From assembly GCA_963748005.1 (NCBI GenBank), contig CAVVHH010000002.1, positions 1,674,001 to 1,738,000 of the forward strand: a stretch of 64,000 bases of DNA, read 5' to 3'. Both the position numbers and the translations under genes were made by a program. Each line of letters starts with the position of its first letter. The first letter of the stretch is position 1. The notes beneath the pieces were generated by a model, which saw nothing but the letters and a program-made list of their open reading frames with translations, ran no database searches and was not told the origin of the DNA. Below, in pieces: positions 1 to 9,746 of this stretch. Source of the stretch: CAILZL01 sp963748005 (GTDB lineage: Bacteria > Pseudomonadota > Gammaproteobacteria > Steroidobacterales > Steroidobacteraceae).

Positions 1-614
1 TCCTTCAGACTGTCTAATTCGGCAGATTCAGGTGTGCCATGCAGCACCAGCTGTTCATAGGCGCGCACAGTATGGTTCTGCTGTTCGCCTGCCACGTCCA
101 CACTGCCGGCGCGTACTTTCACCACGGTGACGTTGTCTTGATCCGCCACTTCTATGCGATAGGTGCCGGTTTCCATTACCGACACCGCAGCATGCGGCGT
201 ATCAAGCTCGACGGTGTCACGCTTGCTGAGATTACGTACCCGCACATTCACGAGGCCCTGTGTCACCCGGATTTGCGCTACTTCGTCACTCAGCTCAAGC
301 AACTGCAGCTGAGTATCGGCATCCACTTGCAACGTGGTGCCGCCCATCTGTAGTTCGGCGCGGCCACTTTTGTCAGTCCATAACTGATCGCCACTGGTGA
401 GCGGTTGATTGATCCGGGCGTCCGACCAGTCATCATCATCAACGGTCTGGGTGTAGACATCGCCCTTGATATAGCTGACACGAGCAACCCGACTGGCCGG
501 ATCCGGCTCTTCAGCTCGCGCCACTGCATTCAACTGGCCAAGGCACGCAATGCCTAACCAGGCTGCACAGCTGACCAGCCGATCGGCAGGGTTTAATCGT
601 GGGTCGATATTCAT
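1..614 (-). CDS. FecR-domain secreted protein (partial, C-terminus outside window)
   Basis: The frame is open from an ATG at 614 to the window edge, giving about 204 visible residues. The N-terminus has a probable export signal (hydrophobic stretch ending near ...NAVARA, about residues 10-33). It is followed by a FecR-like domain with the typical spacing: RVARVSYIKGDV, then W, a GDQLWTD element, GRAEL and an alternating beta pattern. FecR-fold domains of this kind occur in periplasmic or envelope proteins, often with downstream repeats; the rest is cut off here. The gene is divergent from mnmG with 92 bases between starts. No partner sigma factor is visible, so a role in iron signalling should not be assumed; a structural envelope protein of the DUF6600 type is equally likely. 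Confidence 0.75.
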   Translation of the reverse strand, partial: MNIDPRLNPADRLVSCAAWLGIACLGQLNAVARAEEPDPASRVARVSYIKGDVYTQTVDDDDWSDARINQPLTSGDQLWTDKSGRAELQMGGTTLQVDADTQLQLLELSDEVAQIRVTQGLVNVRVRNLSKRDTVELDTPHAAVSVMETGTYRIEVADQDNVTVVKVRAGSVDVAGEQQNHTVRAYEQLVLHGTPESAELDSLK

Positions 615-706
615 AACGGGTTGCCCCCGAATAATGGCCGATTCCGGCCGTCGCTTTCAGTCTGGCTACGCTTGAGTAAACTAGCGGCCCCCTTGAGGTA
701 TGTGCC

Positions 707-2608
707 GTGATGCGCTTTCCAGATCGGTTTGATGTCATTGTAGTGGGTGGTGGTCATGCCGGTACGGAAGCCGCGCTGGCGGCTGCGCGCATGGGCGCAA
801 AAACCCTGTTGCTGACCCAAAGTATCGAAACTCTCGGCCAAATGAGCTGCAACCCGGCGATTGGTGGCATTGGCAAGGGGCACCTGGTCAAGGAAATTGA
901 TGCGCTGGGCGGCGCCATGGCCCGGGCGACGGATCGTGCCGGCATTCAGTTTCGTACCCTGAACGGCAGCAAGGGCGCTGCAGTGCGCGCCACCCGTGCG
1001 CAGGCGGATCGGCAGCTGTACAAGCAAGCCATCCGCACGCTCCTGGAAAACCAGGCCAATTTGACGCTGTTTCAACAAGAGGTGGCTGACCTGATTGTGG
1101 AGCAGGGCTCGATACAGGGTGTGATTACCCAAGTGGGGCTGCAGTTCCACGCCCCCACCGTAGTATTGACGGTCGGTACTTTTCTCGCCGGAAAGATACA
1201 CGTGGGTCTGGAGAATTATCAGGGTGGCCGTGCGGGGGATCCGCCTTCCAATCGTCTGGCGGCGCGTCTGCGCGAATTGCCGTTGCGAGTGGGCCGCCTG
1301 AAAACGGGTACCCCGCCGCGTATCGACGGCCGGAGCATCAACTTTGCTGAACTGATCGTTCAGCCTGGCGATGAACCCATGCCGGTGTTCTCCTATCTCG
1401 GTCGGCGCAGCGAGCATCCGCGGCAGCTACCCTGCCATATCACGCACACCAACGAGCGCACCCACGAGATCATTCGCGCCGGTACCGATCGCTCCCCGTT
1501 GTACACCGGTGTGATTGAGGGTGTGGGGCCGCGCTACTGTCCGTCCATCGAAGACAAGGTGGTGCGCTTTGCCGACAAAGCGTCGCACCAGGTATTCATT
1601 GAGCCGGAGGGTCTGAACACTCACGAGATTTATCCCAATGGCATTTCCACCAGCCTGCCCTTCGATGTTCAGTTTGAACTGGTGCGTTCCATCAGGGGTT
1701 TCGAGAACGCACACATCACCCGGCCGGGTTATGCCATCGAATACGATTATTTTGATCCGTGCGATCTGCAATACACGCTGGAAACCAAGCACATTAGTGG
1801 TTTGTTCTTCGCCGGCCAGATCAACGGCACCACCGGTTATGAAGAAGCCGCAGCACAAGGGTTGCTGGCGGGTATCAACGCTGGTTTGAAAGCCAAGGGA
1901 CTGGCGCCATGGTGGCCGCAGCGCGGTGAGGCTTATTTGGGTGTGCTGATCGACGATCTGATTACGCGGGGTGCCAGCGAGCCGTATCGCATGTTCACCA
2001 GCCGCGCTGAATATCGCCTGCTATTGCGCGAGGACAACGCCGATACCCGACTGACACCAGTAGGCCGGCAGCTAGGGTTGGTGGATGACCAGCGTTGGGC
2101 GTTCTTTGAAGCCAAACGCAATGCCATGACACAGGAATGGCAGCGTCTATCGGACACAGTCGTGCAGCCGCATGAACTGAGTGTTGACGCCCAGCAATCC
2201 CTGCTGGGGACCATGCTGAACCGGGAAGCCCGTGCCCTTGATCTGTTGCGCCGGCCGGAAGTTGCATATGTGTCGCTGGTGGAGGCTATTGGCACTGCTT
2301 ACCCGCTGGATGACGAGCGACTCGCTGAACAAGTCGCTATCCAGCTGGATGTACAGGCCAAGTACGAGGGTTATGTCACGCGCCAGACCACCGAAATCGA
2401 GCGCCAGCGGCGCCACGAATCCGCGGTGCTACCGAACGATCTCGATTATGGGGTGATTCGGGGCTTGTCCAATGAAGTACGGCAACGCCTGAATGAGGCG
2501 CGGCCGGTAACGCTGGGACAGGCATCGCGTGTGCCGGGCGTCACACCCGCAGCCATGTCGTTGCTGCTGGTCCATCTTAAACGCTTGCGGTCGCTGGCTA
2601 ACGGCTGA
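707..2608 (+). CDS. mnmG: tRNA uridine-5-carboxymethylaminomethyl modification enzyme MnmG
   Basis: FAD-dependent subunit of the MnmE-MnmG complex, which installs the (carboxymethyl)aminomethyl group on U34 of certain tRNAs. The 633 residues match the family length. The N-terminus carries the dinucleotide-binding motif VVGGGHAGTEAA (residues ~12-23). Both GidA signatures are recognisable: GPRYCPSIEDKVVRF near residue 275 and GQINGTTGYEEAAAQG near 370. The C-terminal helical domain that contacts MnmE ends in a PGVTPAAMSLLLVHLKR segment. Start is GTG 707 or ATG 710; GAGGT at 695-699 fits either. Neither mnmE nor rsmG lies next to it in this window, unlike the common mnmG-rsmG-parAB arrangement. 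Confidence 0.97.
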   Translation: MMRFPDRFDVIVVGGGHAGTEAALAAARMGAKTLLLTQSIETLGQMSCNPAIGGIGKGHLVKEIDALGGAMARATDRAGIQFRTLNGSKGAAVRATRAQADRQLYKQAIRTLLENQANLTLFQQEVADLIVEQGSIQGVITQVGLQFHAPTVVLTVGTFLAGKIHVGLENYQGGRAGDPPSNRLAARLRELPLRVGRLKTGTPPRIDGRSINFAELIVQPGDEPMPVFSYLGRRSEHPRQLPCHITHTNERTHEIIRAGTDRSPLYTGVIEGVGPRYCPSIEDKVVRFADKASHQVFIEPEGLNTHEIYPNGISTSLPFDVQFELVRSIRGFENAHITRPGYAIEYDYFDPCDLQYTLETKHISGLFFAGQINGTTGYEEAAAQGLLAGINAGLKAKGLAPWWPQRGEAYLGVLIDDLITRGASEPYRMFTSRAEYRLLLREDNADTRLTPVGRQLGLVDDQRWAFFEAKRNAMTQEWQRLSDTVVQPHELSVDAQQSLLGTMLNREARALDLLRRPEVAYVSLVEAIGTAYPLDDERLAEQVAIQLDVQAKYEGYVTRQTTEIERQRRHESAVLPNDLDYGVIRGLSNEVRQRLNEARPVTLGQASRVPGVTPAAMSLLLVHLKRLRSLANG

Positions 2609-2734
2609 GCCACGGTTCCAGTCAGAATCTGTGGCAATTGCAACATCGAGCCAGCGGCTTGTGACCATGTTCATCGTTCGTACTGTCAGAGCTTGTTAGT
2701 CTGCGTGGCACTTCAATCACCTCTGCGGTTATCC

Positions 2735-3022
2735 ATGATCTGGTTCCTGTGCTTCGCTTCCACCGTCTTCGGCCTGTACTTCTGGATGCAGTACCGCGCG
2801 CGTCAGCGCGATTTGGCGCGCCCAACGGCTGAGCATCGACTCGGTGTGCGCCATATCGGCCAGGCGCTGACGCTGCAGTCCCCGATTCAGAATGGCAATG
2901 GCCGCATCCGGTTGGGTAACCGCGACTGGGATGTTCGTGGGCCGAACTTGCCGGTGGGCGCGCGCGTCCGGGTCACCGGCGTCGATGGCACTGTGCTGTT
3001 GGTGGATCGAACCGGCGGTTGA
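2735..3022 (+). CDS. NfeD-like small membrane protein
   Basis: A 95-residue protein from ATG 2735. It has one N-terminal membrane segment (about residues 2-18, MIWFLCFASTVFGLYFWM) followed by a C-terminal OB-fold of the NfeD type: IGQALTLQSPI, GNGRIRLG, W.VRGP.LP.GARVRVTGVDGTVLLV. Such proteins usually accompany SPFH/stomatin or ClpP-class proteases; no such partner is next to it here, so its partner is unknown. In-frame upstream non-ATG starts (for example TTG 2693) would add a poorly conserved leader, so ATG is preferred although no good Shine-Dalgarno is visible. It lies 126 bases after mnmG. Confidence 0.7.
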   Translation: MIWFLCFASTVFGLYFWMQYRARQRDLARPTAEHRLGVRHIGQALTLQSPIQNGNGRIRLGNRDWDVRGPNLPVGARVRVTGVDGTVLLVDRTGG

Positions 3023-3227
3023 ATCCAGATCGGCACTTACCTGTCGACCCGCCGGTTTTGCACCGATTGAATGTCCGCCCGACCCAGGTGATTCATATTG
3101 CGCACAGAATAGGCGCACTTGCGGGGATCCGCCGGAAAAGGGCTTGATTCAGCGCGCCTCACATGTAACGCTGAGCGACCTCTTATGGGAGCCCATGTGA
3201 CGCGATTACTCGCAGGAATCAACGCCT

Positions 3228-4526
3228 ATGACTGACAAGAAATTCGAGCTGACAGACTTGGCCACTGGCAAAAAATCCACGCTCGATGTGAAGGTTCCCA
3301 CAGTTGGGCCCAACGTACTGAATATCGCTCCGCTGGCCAGAGACCACGACGTTTTTACGTTCGATCCCGGGTTCATGTCGACGGCGTCGTGCGAGAGCAA
3401 GATCACCTACATCGACGGCGATAACGGCATTCTGCTGCACCGTGGCATCCCCATCGAACAGCTGGCGGAAAAGAGCAATTTCCTGGAAGTGTCCTACTTG
3501 CTGGTGAATGGCGAACTGCCCTCCAGCCAGCAGCTCAACGAGTTTTCCCACGCCATCCAGTACCACACCATGTTGAATGAGTCGCTATTGCGTTTCTTCA
3601 ACGGTTTCCACTACAACGCGCATCCGATGGCGATGCTGTCCGGCGTGGTGGCTTCGATGTCCGCCTTCTATCACGACACAATGGACATCAATAATCCGCG
3701 TCACCGCGAGATTTTCGCGCATCGCATCATCGCCAAGATACCTACCATTGCGGCGGCGGCTTACAAGCACTCTCTGGGTCAGCCCTTCATTTATCCGCGC
3801 AATGACCTGGATTATTGTTCCAACCTGCTCAACATGTTCTTCTCCGTGCCCTGCGAGTAGTATCAGGTCGATCCGGTTGCCGCCCAGGCATTGGACCTGT
3901 TGTTTATCCTGCACGCCGACCATGAGCAGAACGCCAGTACCTCGACCGTGCGTCTTGCCGGTAGCACCGGCACCAACCCGTACTCGGCAATTTCCGCCGG
4001 CATCTCGGCGTTGTGGGGCCCGGCGCATGGCGGTGCCAACGAGGCCGTGCTGGCGATGCTCGAACAAATTGGCACGGTGGAGAACATCGCCAAGTATGTA
4101 GCCAAGGCCAAGGACAAGAACGACAGTTTCCGTTTGATGGGCTTTGGACATCGCGTCTACAAGAACTTCGATCCGCGTGCGACCATCATTCGCGGCATGT
4201 GCCACAAGGTACTGGCCAAGCTGGGCAAGTCCGACAACCCCTTGTTCGAGCTGGCGCTGCGTCTGGAAGAAATCGCACTGAAGGACGAGTACTTTGTCGA
4301 ACGCAAACTGTATCCAAACGTGGATTTTTACTCCGGCATCATTTACAGCGCTCTGGGTATTCCACGTTCGATGTTCACGGTGATGTTCGCCATCGCGCGT
4401 GCGGTGGGTTGGGTGGCGCATTGGCAGGAAATGATTGCCGATCCGGGCATGAAAATTGGACGTCCCCGCCAGCTGTATACCGGCTCACCCAAACGCGATT
4501 ACGTCGAGATCGCCAAGCGCGGCTGA
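3228..4526 (+). pseudogene. gltA: citrate synthase with in-frame amber stop
   Basis: Type I (hexameric-family) citrate synthase, which condenses acetyl-CoA and oxaloacetate. The full frame is 432 codons, matching the family, but codon 211 (3858-3860) is TAG. The same frame continues without gap: ...NMFFSVPCE*YQVDPVAAQALD...LHADHEQNASTSTVR. Both halves are well conserved: SCESKITYIDGDNGILLHRG in the N-half; active-site histidine regions HADHEQNAST and MGFGHRVYKNFDPRA plus the C-terminal GRPRQLYTGSPKRD in the C-half. Relatives usually have Glu or Pro at this position, so one G-to-T change (GAG to TAG) explains it. TAG is the normal stop for mrcA, dgt and fadD here, so the code is not reassigned. 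It is a nonsense mutation, a sequencing/assembly error, or read through. A terminator follows at 4549. Confidence 0.9.
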
Positions 4527-4548
4527 TCTTGCGTTCGCGCATTTCGGG

Positions 4549-4583
4549 AAAAGCCCGGGCCGCTGTTGCAGCCTGGGCTTTTT
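4549..4583 (+). terminator. Rho-independent terminator after gltA
   Basis: A stem of 12 bases (4549-4560, AAAAGCCCGGGC) pairs with 4571-4582 (one G-U-type mismatch) around a 10-base loop, followed by a run of T. It lies 23 bases after the gltA stop and directly abuts the stop codon of the convergent gene at 4583, so it probably serves both strands. Confidence 0.75.
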
Positions 4584-5194
4584 CATTGAATCAGGTCTTC
4601 CACTTCGGAACTATCGGCGCGCGCCATGGGTTTGCCGTCCACAGGGCTGATGGGTGATTGACGAATGCCATCGACTGGAAATGCCACGATTTCGACAGCG
4701 TATTGCCCGGCGACAAACTTGAAGCTGGGATAGCTGAGTTGCCGGTCAGCATCGTAGCGAAATCGTTTTTCGGCATGCTGTGACAGGATGCCGATCTCCT
4801 CTAGGCGCATCGCAACCTGCTCGGCGCGATTCACGAAGACATGCAAGTTGATTTCGGTGTGGACGGTGGCGCTGCCGCTCAATACCGAACCAACCAGTCG
4901 AGGCTTGAAGCCCTCAAGCAGGCGCATCAAGCGCAAGGCGGCCGAACGAAGATCGTGTATCTGTTGTTCGTGGCGCCCGGACTGAAACAGCCGTTGGTGC
5001 TCAATCAAGGCCGCTTCGATTTCTTCATTTTTCGGCAAAGCGGTGCTGTTGGTACTGTTGACCAGCAGGCGCTCCGCCGCCTTGCGTTTGGCGAGCAGGA
5101 AGTCCTCAATGCCGTGTTCAGCCATGAGGCGGGCCGCTTCCTGCGCAATCGCGCGGCGTAGCTGCACTTCACGGCCATTAACGCGACGAGCCAT
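4583..5194 (-). CDS. Predicted nucleotidyltransferase-like protein
   Basis: A 203-residue protein of a gammaproteobacterial family usually annotated as hypothetical or nucleotidyltransferase. The N-terminal ~70 residues are helical and charged (QLRRAIAQEAARLMAEHGIEDF). The C-terminal half contains GSVLSGSATVHTEINLHVF, which resembles the GS...D.D element of the Pol-beta fold, although the acidic pair appears as H-T-E-I-N, so catalysis is doubtful. It lies 8 bases downstream of mrcA on the same strand and its Shine-Dalgarno lies at the mrcA stop, implying co-transcription. A role linked to cell-wall synthesis would be guesswork. Confidence 0.6.
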   Translation of the reverse strand: MARRVNGREVQLRRAIAQEAARLMAEHGIEDFLLAKRKAAERLLVNSTNSTALPKNEEIEAALIEHQRLFQSGRHEQQIHDLRSAALRLMRLLEGFKPRLVGSVLSGSATVHTEINLHVFVNRAEQVAMRLEEIGILSQHAEKRFRYDADRQLSYPSFKFVAGQYAVEIVAFPVDGIRQSPISPVDGKPMARADSSEVEDLIQ

Positions 5195-5202
5195 GTCGTT
5201 AC

Positions 5203-7713
5203 CTAGAACAAGCCATCGTTACCGGATGCAGGCGTGTCGCTTGTCGCCTCGCCAGGGTCGTCGTCGCCTGACGTGGCAGGCAGGTGGTCCTGCGAAAAAT
5301 ATTCAAACAAGGTGCCGGCGCCGGTGCGGGTAGTTGCCTTGCCGGTATCGGCTGCAATGCGCATGCTGACGATGCCTTCAGGTTGCACCAGCGTATGTTC
5401 GCCAGCGTTGCGTAACGCTTCCTGCATGAAGTAGATCCAGATCGGCAGCGCGGTACGACCACCTTCTTCATTCTGGCCCAAGGGCCGTTCCTGATCGAAG
5501 CCCACCCATGCGGCACCGACCAGATCGGCATTGAAGCCAACGAACCAGGCGTCACGACGGTCATTGGTGGTACCCGTCTTGCCGGCGATATCGCGGCGAT
5601 TCAGAACCCGGGCACGCGTAGCAGTCCCACGCCTGATGACATCCTTCATCATGTCCGTCATCAGGAAAGCATTGCTGGCGGAAATCGCCCTCGGGGCAGC
5701 TTTGATCACGCTCGGCGCCGGCTCAATCCGTGACTGGGCTGCCGCTGGATCACTGCCCGGAGCCCCGCTGGCGCTTAAGTCAGGGTCGTCATCAGCCGGG
5801 ACTCGCTGCGTAGAAGTCGCGGTTTCCGTAATAGCATAGTCCTGAGCCGAATTGCACTTGTTACACGCGGTCGCAGGCTCGGCTGCGTATATCAACTCAC
5901 CTTCTCCGCCAATAACCCGGTCAATCAGATAGGGATCGACCCGCATACCGCCATTGGCGAACACCGCATAGCCCCGGGCCATTTCCAGCGGCGCAACTTG
6001 GGTGGCGCCCAGAGCGAGCGACAGGTTGTGGGGAAGCTGCTCGGGACTGAAGCCGAAACGGCCGATATAGTCCGTTGCGTAACTGGTTCCCAGGGTGTTC
6101 ATAATGCGAATTGACACGAGATTTCGCGAGCGCACCAGCGCTTCCCGCAAACGCATCGGGCCCATGAATTCCAGATTGGTGTTCTGGGGACGCCAGGGGC
6201 CTTCTATACCGGCATCGTCCACCACCAAGGGGGAATCATTGATGAGTGACGCCGGCGTAAAGCCATGCTCCAGGGCAGCTGAATACAGGAATGGCTTGAA
6301 AGACGATCCAGGCTGACGTTTGGCTTGCGTAGCCCGATTGAAACGGCTGGCGTAGTAATCGAAACCCCCTTCCAGAGCGACGATGGCGCCATCACCTGGA
6401 TCCAGCGCGGCCAAGGCTGCTTGAGCTTGGGGAATTTGCATCAAACGCCAACTGCCATTGGTCTGCTGGGCCACGTACACCACATCTCCCGGCTGAAGCA
6501 CCGCTTCGACATTTTCCGGGGCAGCACCCACAGACCCGTCTTGTAATGCAGGTCGCGCCCACTTGAGATTGCTCAATGCAACGGTGATTGGACCGTCGAG
6601 TCGTGCATATAACTGTGCTTCCTGGCCGGTCGCGCGCAACACCAGCGCCGCTTGCAGGCCACCAGCGGAGTCATAGTTCGCTAGCGCCTTGTTCCAAGCG
6701 GATTCATCAGGCAGCTTGGCCAGATCCAGTTTTGCCACGGGGCCGTGATAACCATGGCGAGCATCGAATTCTATTAATCCCAGTCGCAACGCACGGGTGG
6801 CTGCGCGCTGCAGCCTGCTGTCGATGGTGGTGTAGGCGGAGAAGTTGTCCGTATAAATGCGCTGCCCATAGCGCTGTTCCAGTTCCTGGCGGGCCATTTC
6901 AGCCACGTAGGGCGCATCTAGCTCGACCGTGACGCCGTGGAGGGTGGAGGACACCGGTTCGGCGTCAGCCTTGGTGCGTTGTTCAGCATCGATGAAACCC
7001 AGCTCGTACATGCGCCTGAGTACGTAAGAGCGACGCTGTTTGGCTAGGTCTGGGTTAGCTACTGGATTTTCCCGGGAGGGTGCCCGCGGCAAGCCGGCCA
7101 ACAGGGCAGTTTCCGGCAGATTCAGTTCGCCTACCGTCTTGCCGAAGTACACTTCGGCTGCGGCGCCCACTCCGTAGGCACGTTGACCCAGGAATATCTT
7201 GTTGAGATACAGCGCCAGTATTTCCTGCTTGGAAAAGGCGTGCTCGATCCGCCAGGCGCTGATGATTTCGAGCATCTTGCGGCGGTAGCTGCGTTCAGGC
7301 GACAGGAACATGTTGCGCGCCAGCTGCATGGTGATGGTACCGCCGCCTTCCCGTTTGGAGCCGCTGCTTAGATTGACGGCAATGGCGCGTACCAGTCCGG
7401 GATAATCCACACCGTTGTGTTCGAAGAACCGATCATCCTCGGCGGCCAGGAAGGCGCTAACCACTGATTGTGGATACTCTTGAAATTGCAGCGGAATACG
7501 CCTTTGCTCACCGATCTGAGCCAGCAATTTGCCATCACGTGAGTAAATGCGAAGTGGGACCTGCAGTCTTACATCACGCAGTGCAGCAACATCGGGAATT
7601 TCCGGTTCCAGGTACTGCGTTGCTCCAGCCACCAGCAAACTGATCGCTCCCAAGCCCAGGATAATTGCTGACAGGAGCCAGCGAAGTGCAGTTCTTGTGT
7701 AAGGTGACGCCAC
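5203..7713 (-). CDS. mrcA: Penicillin-binding protein 1A (bifunctional peptidoglycan synthase)
   Basis: Class A PBP that polymerises lipid II and cross-links stem peptides at the periplasmic face of the inner membrane. Order in the 836 residues: cytoplasmic tail, one membrane segment (~10-32), GT51 glycosyltransferase with catalytic EDDRFFEHNG (92-101) and GGGTITMQLARN, an OB-like insert, then the transpeptidase with SxxK (SSFK, ~S470), SxN (SRN, ~529-531) and KTGTT (~712-716). The start is GTG 7713, with AGGA upstream. The stop is TAG. Divergent from pilM, the common gammaproteobacterial order; a 369-base gap holds both promoters. Confidence 0.97.
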   Translation of the reverse strand: MASPYTRTALRWLLSAIILGLGAISLLVAGATQYLEPEIPDVAALRDVRLQVPLRIYSRDGKLLAQIGEQRRIPLQFQEYPQSVVSAFLAAEDDRFFEHNGVDYPGLVRAIAVNLSSGSKREGGGTITMQLARNMFLSPERSYRRKMLEIISAWRIEHAFSKQEILALYLNKIFLGQRAYGVGAAAEVYFGKTVGELNLPETALLAGLPRAPSRENPVANPDLAKQRRSYVLRRMYELGFIDAEQRTKADAEPVSSTLHGVTVELDAPYVAEMARQELEQRYGQRIYTDNFSAYTTIDSRLQRAATRALRLGLIEFDARHGYHGPVAKLDLAKLPDESAWNKALANYDSAGGLQAALVLRATGQEAQLYARLDGPITVALSNLKWARPALQDGSVGAAPENVEAVLQPGDVVYVAQQTNGSWRLMQIPQAQAALAALDPGDGAIVALEGGFDYYASRFNRATQAKRQPGSSFKPFLYSAALEHGFTPASLINDSPLVVDDAGIEGPWRPQNTNLEFMGPMRLREALVRSRNLVSIRIMNTLGTSYATDYIGRFGFSPEQLPHNLSLALGATQVAPLEMARGYAVFANGGMRVDPYLIDRVIGGEGELIYAAEPATACNKCNSAQDYAITETATSTQRVPADDDPDLSASGAPGSDPAAAQSRIEPAPSVIKAAPRAISASNAFLMTDMMKDVIRRGTATRARVLNRRDIAGKTGTTNDRRDAWFVGFNADLVGAAWVGFDQERPLGQNEEGGRTALPIWIYFMQEALRNAGEHTLVQPEGIVSMRIAADTGKATTRTGAGTLFEYFSQDHLPATSGDDDPGEATSDTPASGNDGLF

Positions 7714-8082
7714 AGGAGTAATTCCTAAGTGCTTGCTGAGCCTAAAATATCAGTGCATATTACTAAAGGCAGCCGTTATTTGAGTGGGGAGCATTAGCAC
7801 TGAGCGGCTGTATCCGGGAAGCAGACTGTACTGAATTGGGCACCCAGTTGCAGGCCCAGCTTGGTGTTTGAGGCGGGCGAATTAAGTAATATCCATCGAG
7901 TTATGTCGTATATGCCGAACCAAGTTACAGTTTGTGAGTTGGCAAAGTGTCCGTCTGGCTCGGTGGTGTTTCGTGAGCACCCTCACATTCAACGTAACGT
8001 ACGCAAGGCTATAGTGACCACCGTCTTTCGCGCCGAACTCGGTTTGAACCACCAACTCGCTCGATAGCAAAAGGGAACGCGC
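7714..8082. promoter_or_regulatory. Divergent promoter region mrcA / pilMNOPQ
   Basis: A 369-base gap between the divergent starts of mrcA and pilM. It must hold both promoters. No convincing sigma-70 or sigma-54 box pair could be fixed by eye. Short open frames here on both strands look like chance and show no protein-family features. Confidence 0.4.
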
Positions 8083-9144
8083 GTGTTTCTGAAACCCAAA
8101 GCAAGACCCATCATCGGGCTTGACATAACGACATCGTCCATCAAGCTCATCGAGTTGAGCATGAGCGGCGGGCAATATCGTGTCGAGTCCTACGCTGCCG
8201 AGCCGACTCCGCCGAATTCGATCAATGAGAAGGCCATTGTTGATGCCAATCTGGTGGGTGAAGCCATCAAGCGTGCTGTCAAGCGTTCCGGAGCTCGCGC
8301 CAAAGAGGTAGCCATCGCCATCAGCGGTGATGCAGCCATTACCAAAGTTATCCAGATGCCCCGTACCTTATCCGAGGCTGAGCTGGAGGCTCAGGTCGAG
8401 ATGCAGGCCGATCAATACATTCCCTTTCCAATGGATGAAGTCAGTTTCGATTTTGAAGTCATCGGCCCTTCGGAAAAGGAACCCGAAATGCTCGACGTGT
8501 TGCTGGTTGCTACGCGCAGCGACAATGTTACGCAGCGCGTTGCCGCATGTGCTTCAGCAGGCTTGACTGCACGAGTAGTGGACGTCGAAGCGTTTGCGCT
8601 CGAAAATGCATGCCGGTTGCTGACGCATCAGATGCCGGACGGTGGTCAGGAGCGAGTGGTTGCGGTGGTAGATTTCGGTGCCAGCAGTACAACCTTCAGT
8701 GTGCTGCGTGATTTGCGCGTTATCTATACTCGAGATTTCGCTTTCGGTGGTCAACAGCTCACCGAGGAAGTAATGCGTACCTATGGCCTGAGCATGGAAG
8801 AAGCCGGGCGCGCCAAGAAAGAGGGTGGGTTGCCGGCGAACTACCAAACCGAAGTGCTGGATCCTTTCATAGATGACATGTGTCAGCAGGTCAGTCGCTC
8901 ATTGCAGTTCTTCCTCGCTTCCGGCGCAGCGCGTGAGCAACCGGAGCAGATTCTCATTTGTGGTGGTTGTGCAAATATCCCTGGGGTTGCCGAGGTCATA
9001 GCCAGCCGCGTGGGCATCGCTGCAGAGCGTGGTGATCCCCTGGGCCAGATGAAGATCAGTACACGTGCCAAGAATCAGAACGTCAAGAAAGACGCTACTG
9101 CGCTATTGACGGCTTGCGGGTTGGCGTTGAGGAGCTTTGACTAA
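8083..9144 (+). CDS. pilM: Type IV pilus inner-membrane platform protein PilM
   Basis: Cytoplasmic actin-like (FtsA-fold) component of the type IV pilus alignment complex that binds the N-terminal tail of PilN. At 353 residues it has the family length. The actin-like phosphate-binding strand IIGLDITTSSIKLIEL is at residues ~7-22, and VVAVVDFGASSTTFSVL near 195 is the second. QMQADQYIPFPMDEVSFDFEV is typical of PilM. The start is GTG at 8083. The TAA stop shares its last base with the pilN ATG (TAATG), indicating translational coupling. First gene of pilMNOPQ. Confidence 0.96.
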   Translation: MFLKPKARPIIGLDITTSSIKLIELSMSGGQYRVESYAAEPTPPNSINEKAIVDANLVGEAIKRAVKRSGARAKEVAIAISGDAAITKVIQMPRTLSEAELEAQVEMQADQYIPFPMDEVSFDFEVIGPSEKEPEMLDVLLVATRSDNVTQRVAACASAGLTARVVDVEAFALENACRLLTHQMPDGGQERVVAVVDFGASSTTFSVLRDLRVIYTRDFAFGGQQLTEEVMRTYGLSMEEAGRAKKEGGLPANYQTEVLDPFIDDMCQQVSRSLQFFLASGAAREQPEQILICGGCANIPGVAEVIASRVGIAAERGDPLGQMKISTRAKNQNVKKDATALLTACGLALRSFD

Positions 9145-9746
9145 TGCCACGTATTAACCTACTTCCATGGCGTGAAGTTGAACGTAAACGCAAGCGCCAG
9201 GAGTTTGGCGTCGCTGCCGGAGCCGCAGTATTGCTGGCAGTTCTAACCGGGTTTGTTCTGCGCTGGCAATACAGTTCGATCATTGACGACCAGAATGAGC
9301 GGAATCAGTATCTGAAAGACGAAATTGTCCAGGTCGACAAACAGATTGTCGAGATCCTGGATCTCGAACAACAAAAGCAGCGCCTGCAGTCACGCATTCA
9401 GGTCATTGAACAGCTGCAGCGCAGCCGGCCTGAAGTCGTTCATTTATTTGACCAGATGGTGCGACTGTTGCCGGATGGTGTTTATCTGACCTCCATCAGA
9501 CAGACCGACAGACGTATTCAGATCAAGGGCGTTGCCGAGTCAAGTACTCGCGTGTCGGCTTTCATGCGCAATATCGACGGATCGGAATGGTTGCAGGATC
9601 CCGCCCTGGAAATTGTTGAAACCAAGGGAACGGGTGACGCGGGTGCCAGCTTCACTCTCTATGCCAATCAGAAGGCACCAGCGACACCTGAGGTTGGTGG
9701 CAAGCAGGCTGGCACTGCGGCTGCCAAGAAGAAGGGGGCCGCATAA
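9144..9746 (+). CDS. pilN: Type IV pilus assembly protein PilN
   Basis: Bitopic inner-membrane protein. Its short cytoplasmic N-terminus begins with the PilM-binding motif (PRINLLPWRE, residues 2-11), followed by a membrane segment at ~27-42 and a periplasmic coiled coil plus ferredoxin-like domain that pairs with PilO. The 200-residue length is normal. The tail is an Ala/Lys-rich extension (GTAAAKKKGAA). Start and stop each overlap neighbours by one base (TAATG at both ends), so pilM, pilN and pilO are translated as a coupled set. Confidence 0.95.
   Translation: MPRINLLPWREVERKRKRQEFGVAAGAAVLLAVLTGFVLRWQYSSIIDDQNERNQYLKDEIVQVDKQIVEILDLEQQKQRLQSRIQVIEQLQRSRPEVVHLFDQMVRLLPDGVYLTSIRQTDRRIQIKGVAESSTRVSAFMRNIDGSEWLQDPALEIVETKGTGDAGASFTLYANQKAPATPEVGGKQAGTAAAKKKGAA

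Noticed and set aside
3858..3860. Selenocysteine or pyrrolysine insertion at the gltA TAG
   Set aside because: Citrate synthase has no such residue here, TAG is an ordinary stop in this window, and no pyl genes are visible.
3206..4421. Long antisense frames across gltA (for example 3585-4421 minus)
   Set aside because: They mirror the codon structure of gltA and have no independent protein features.
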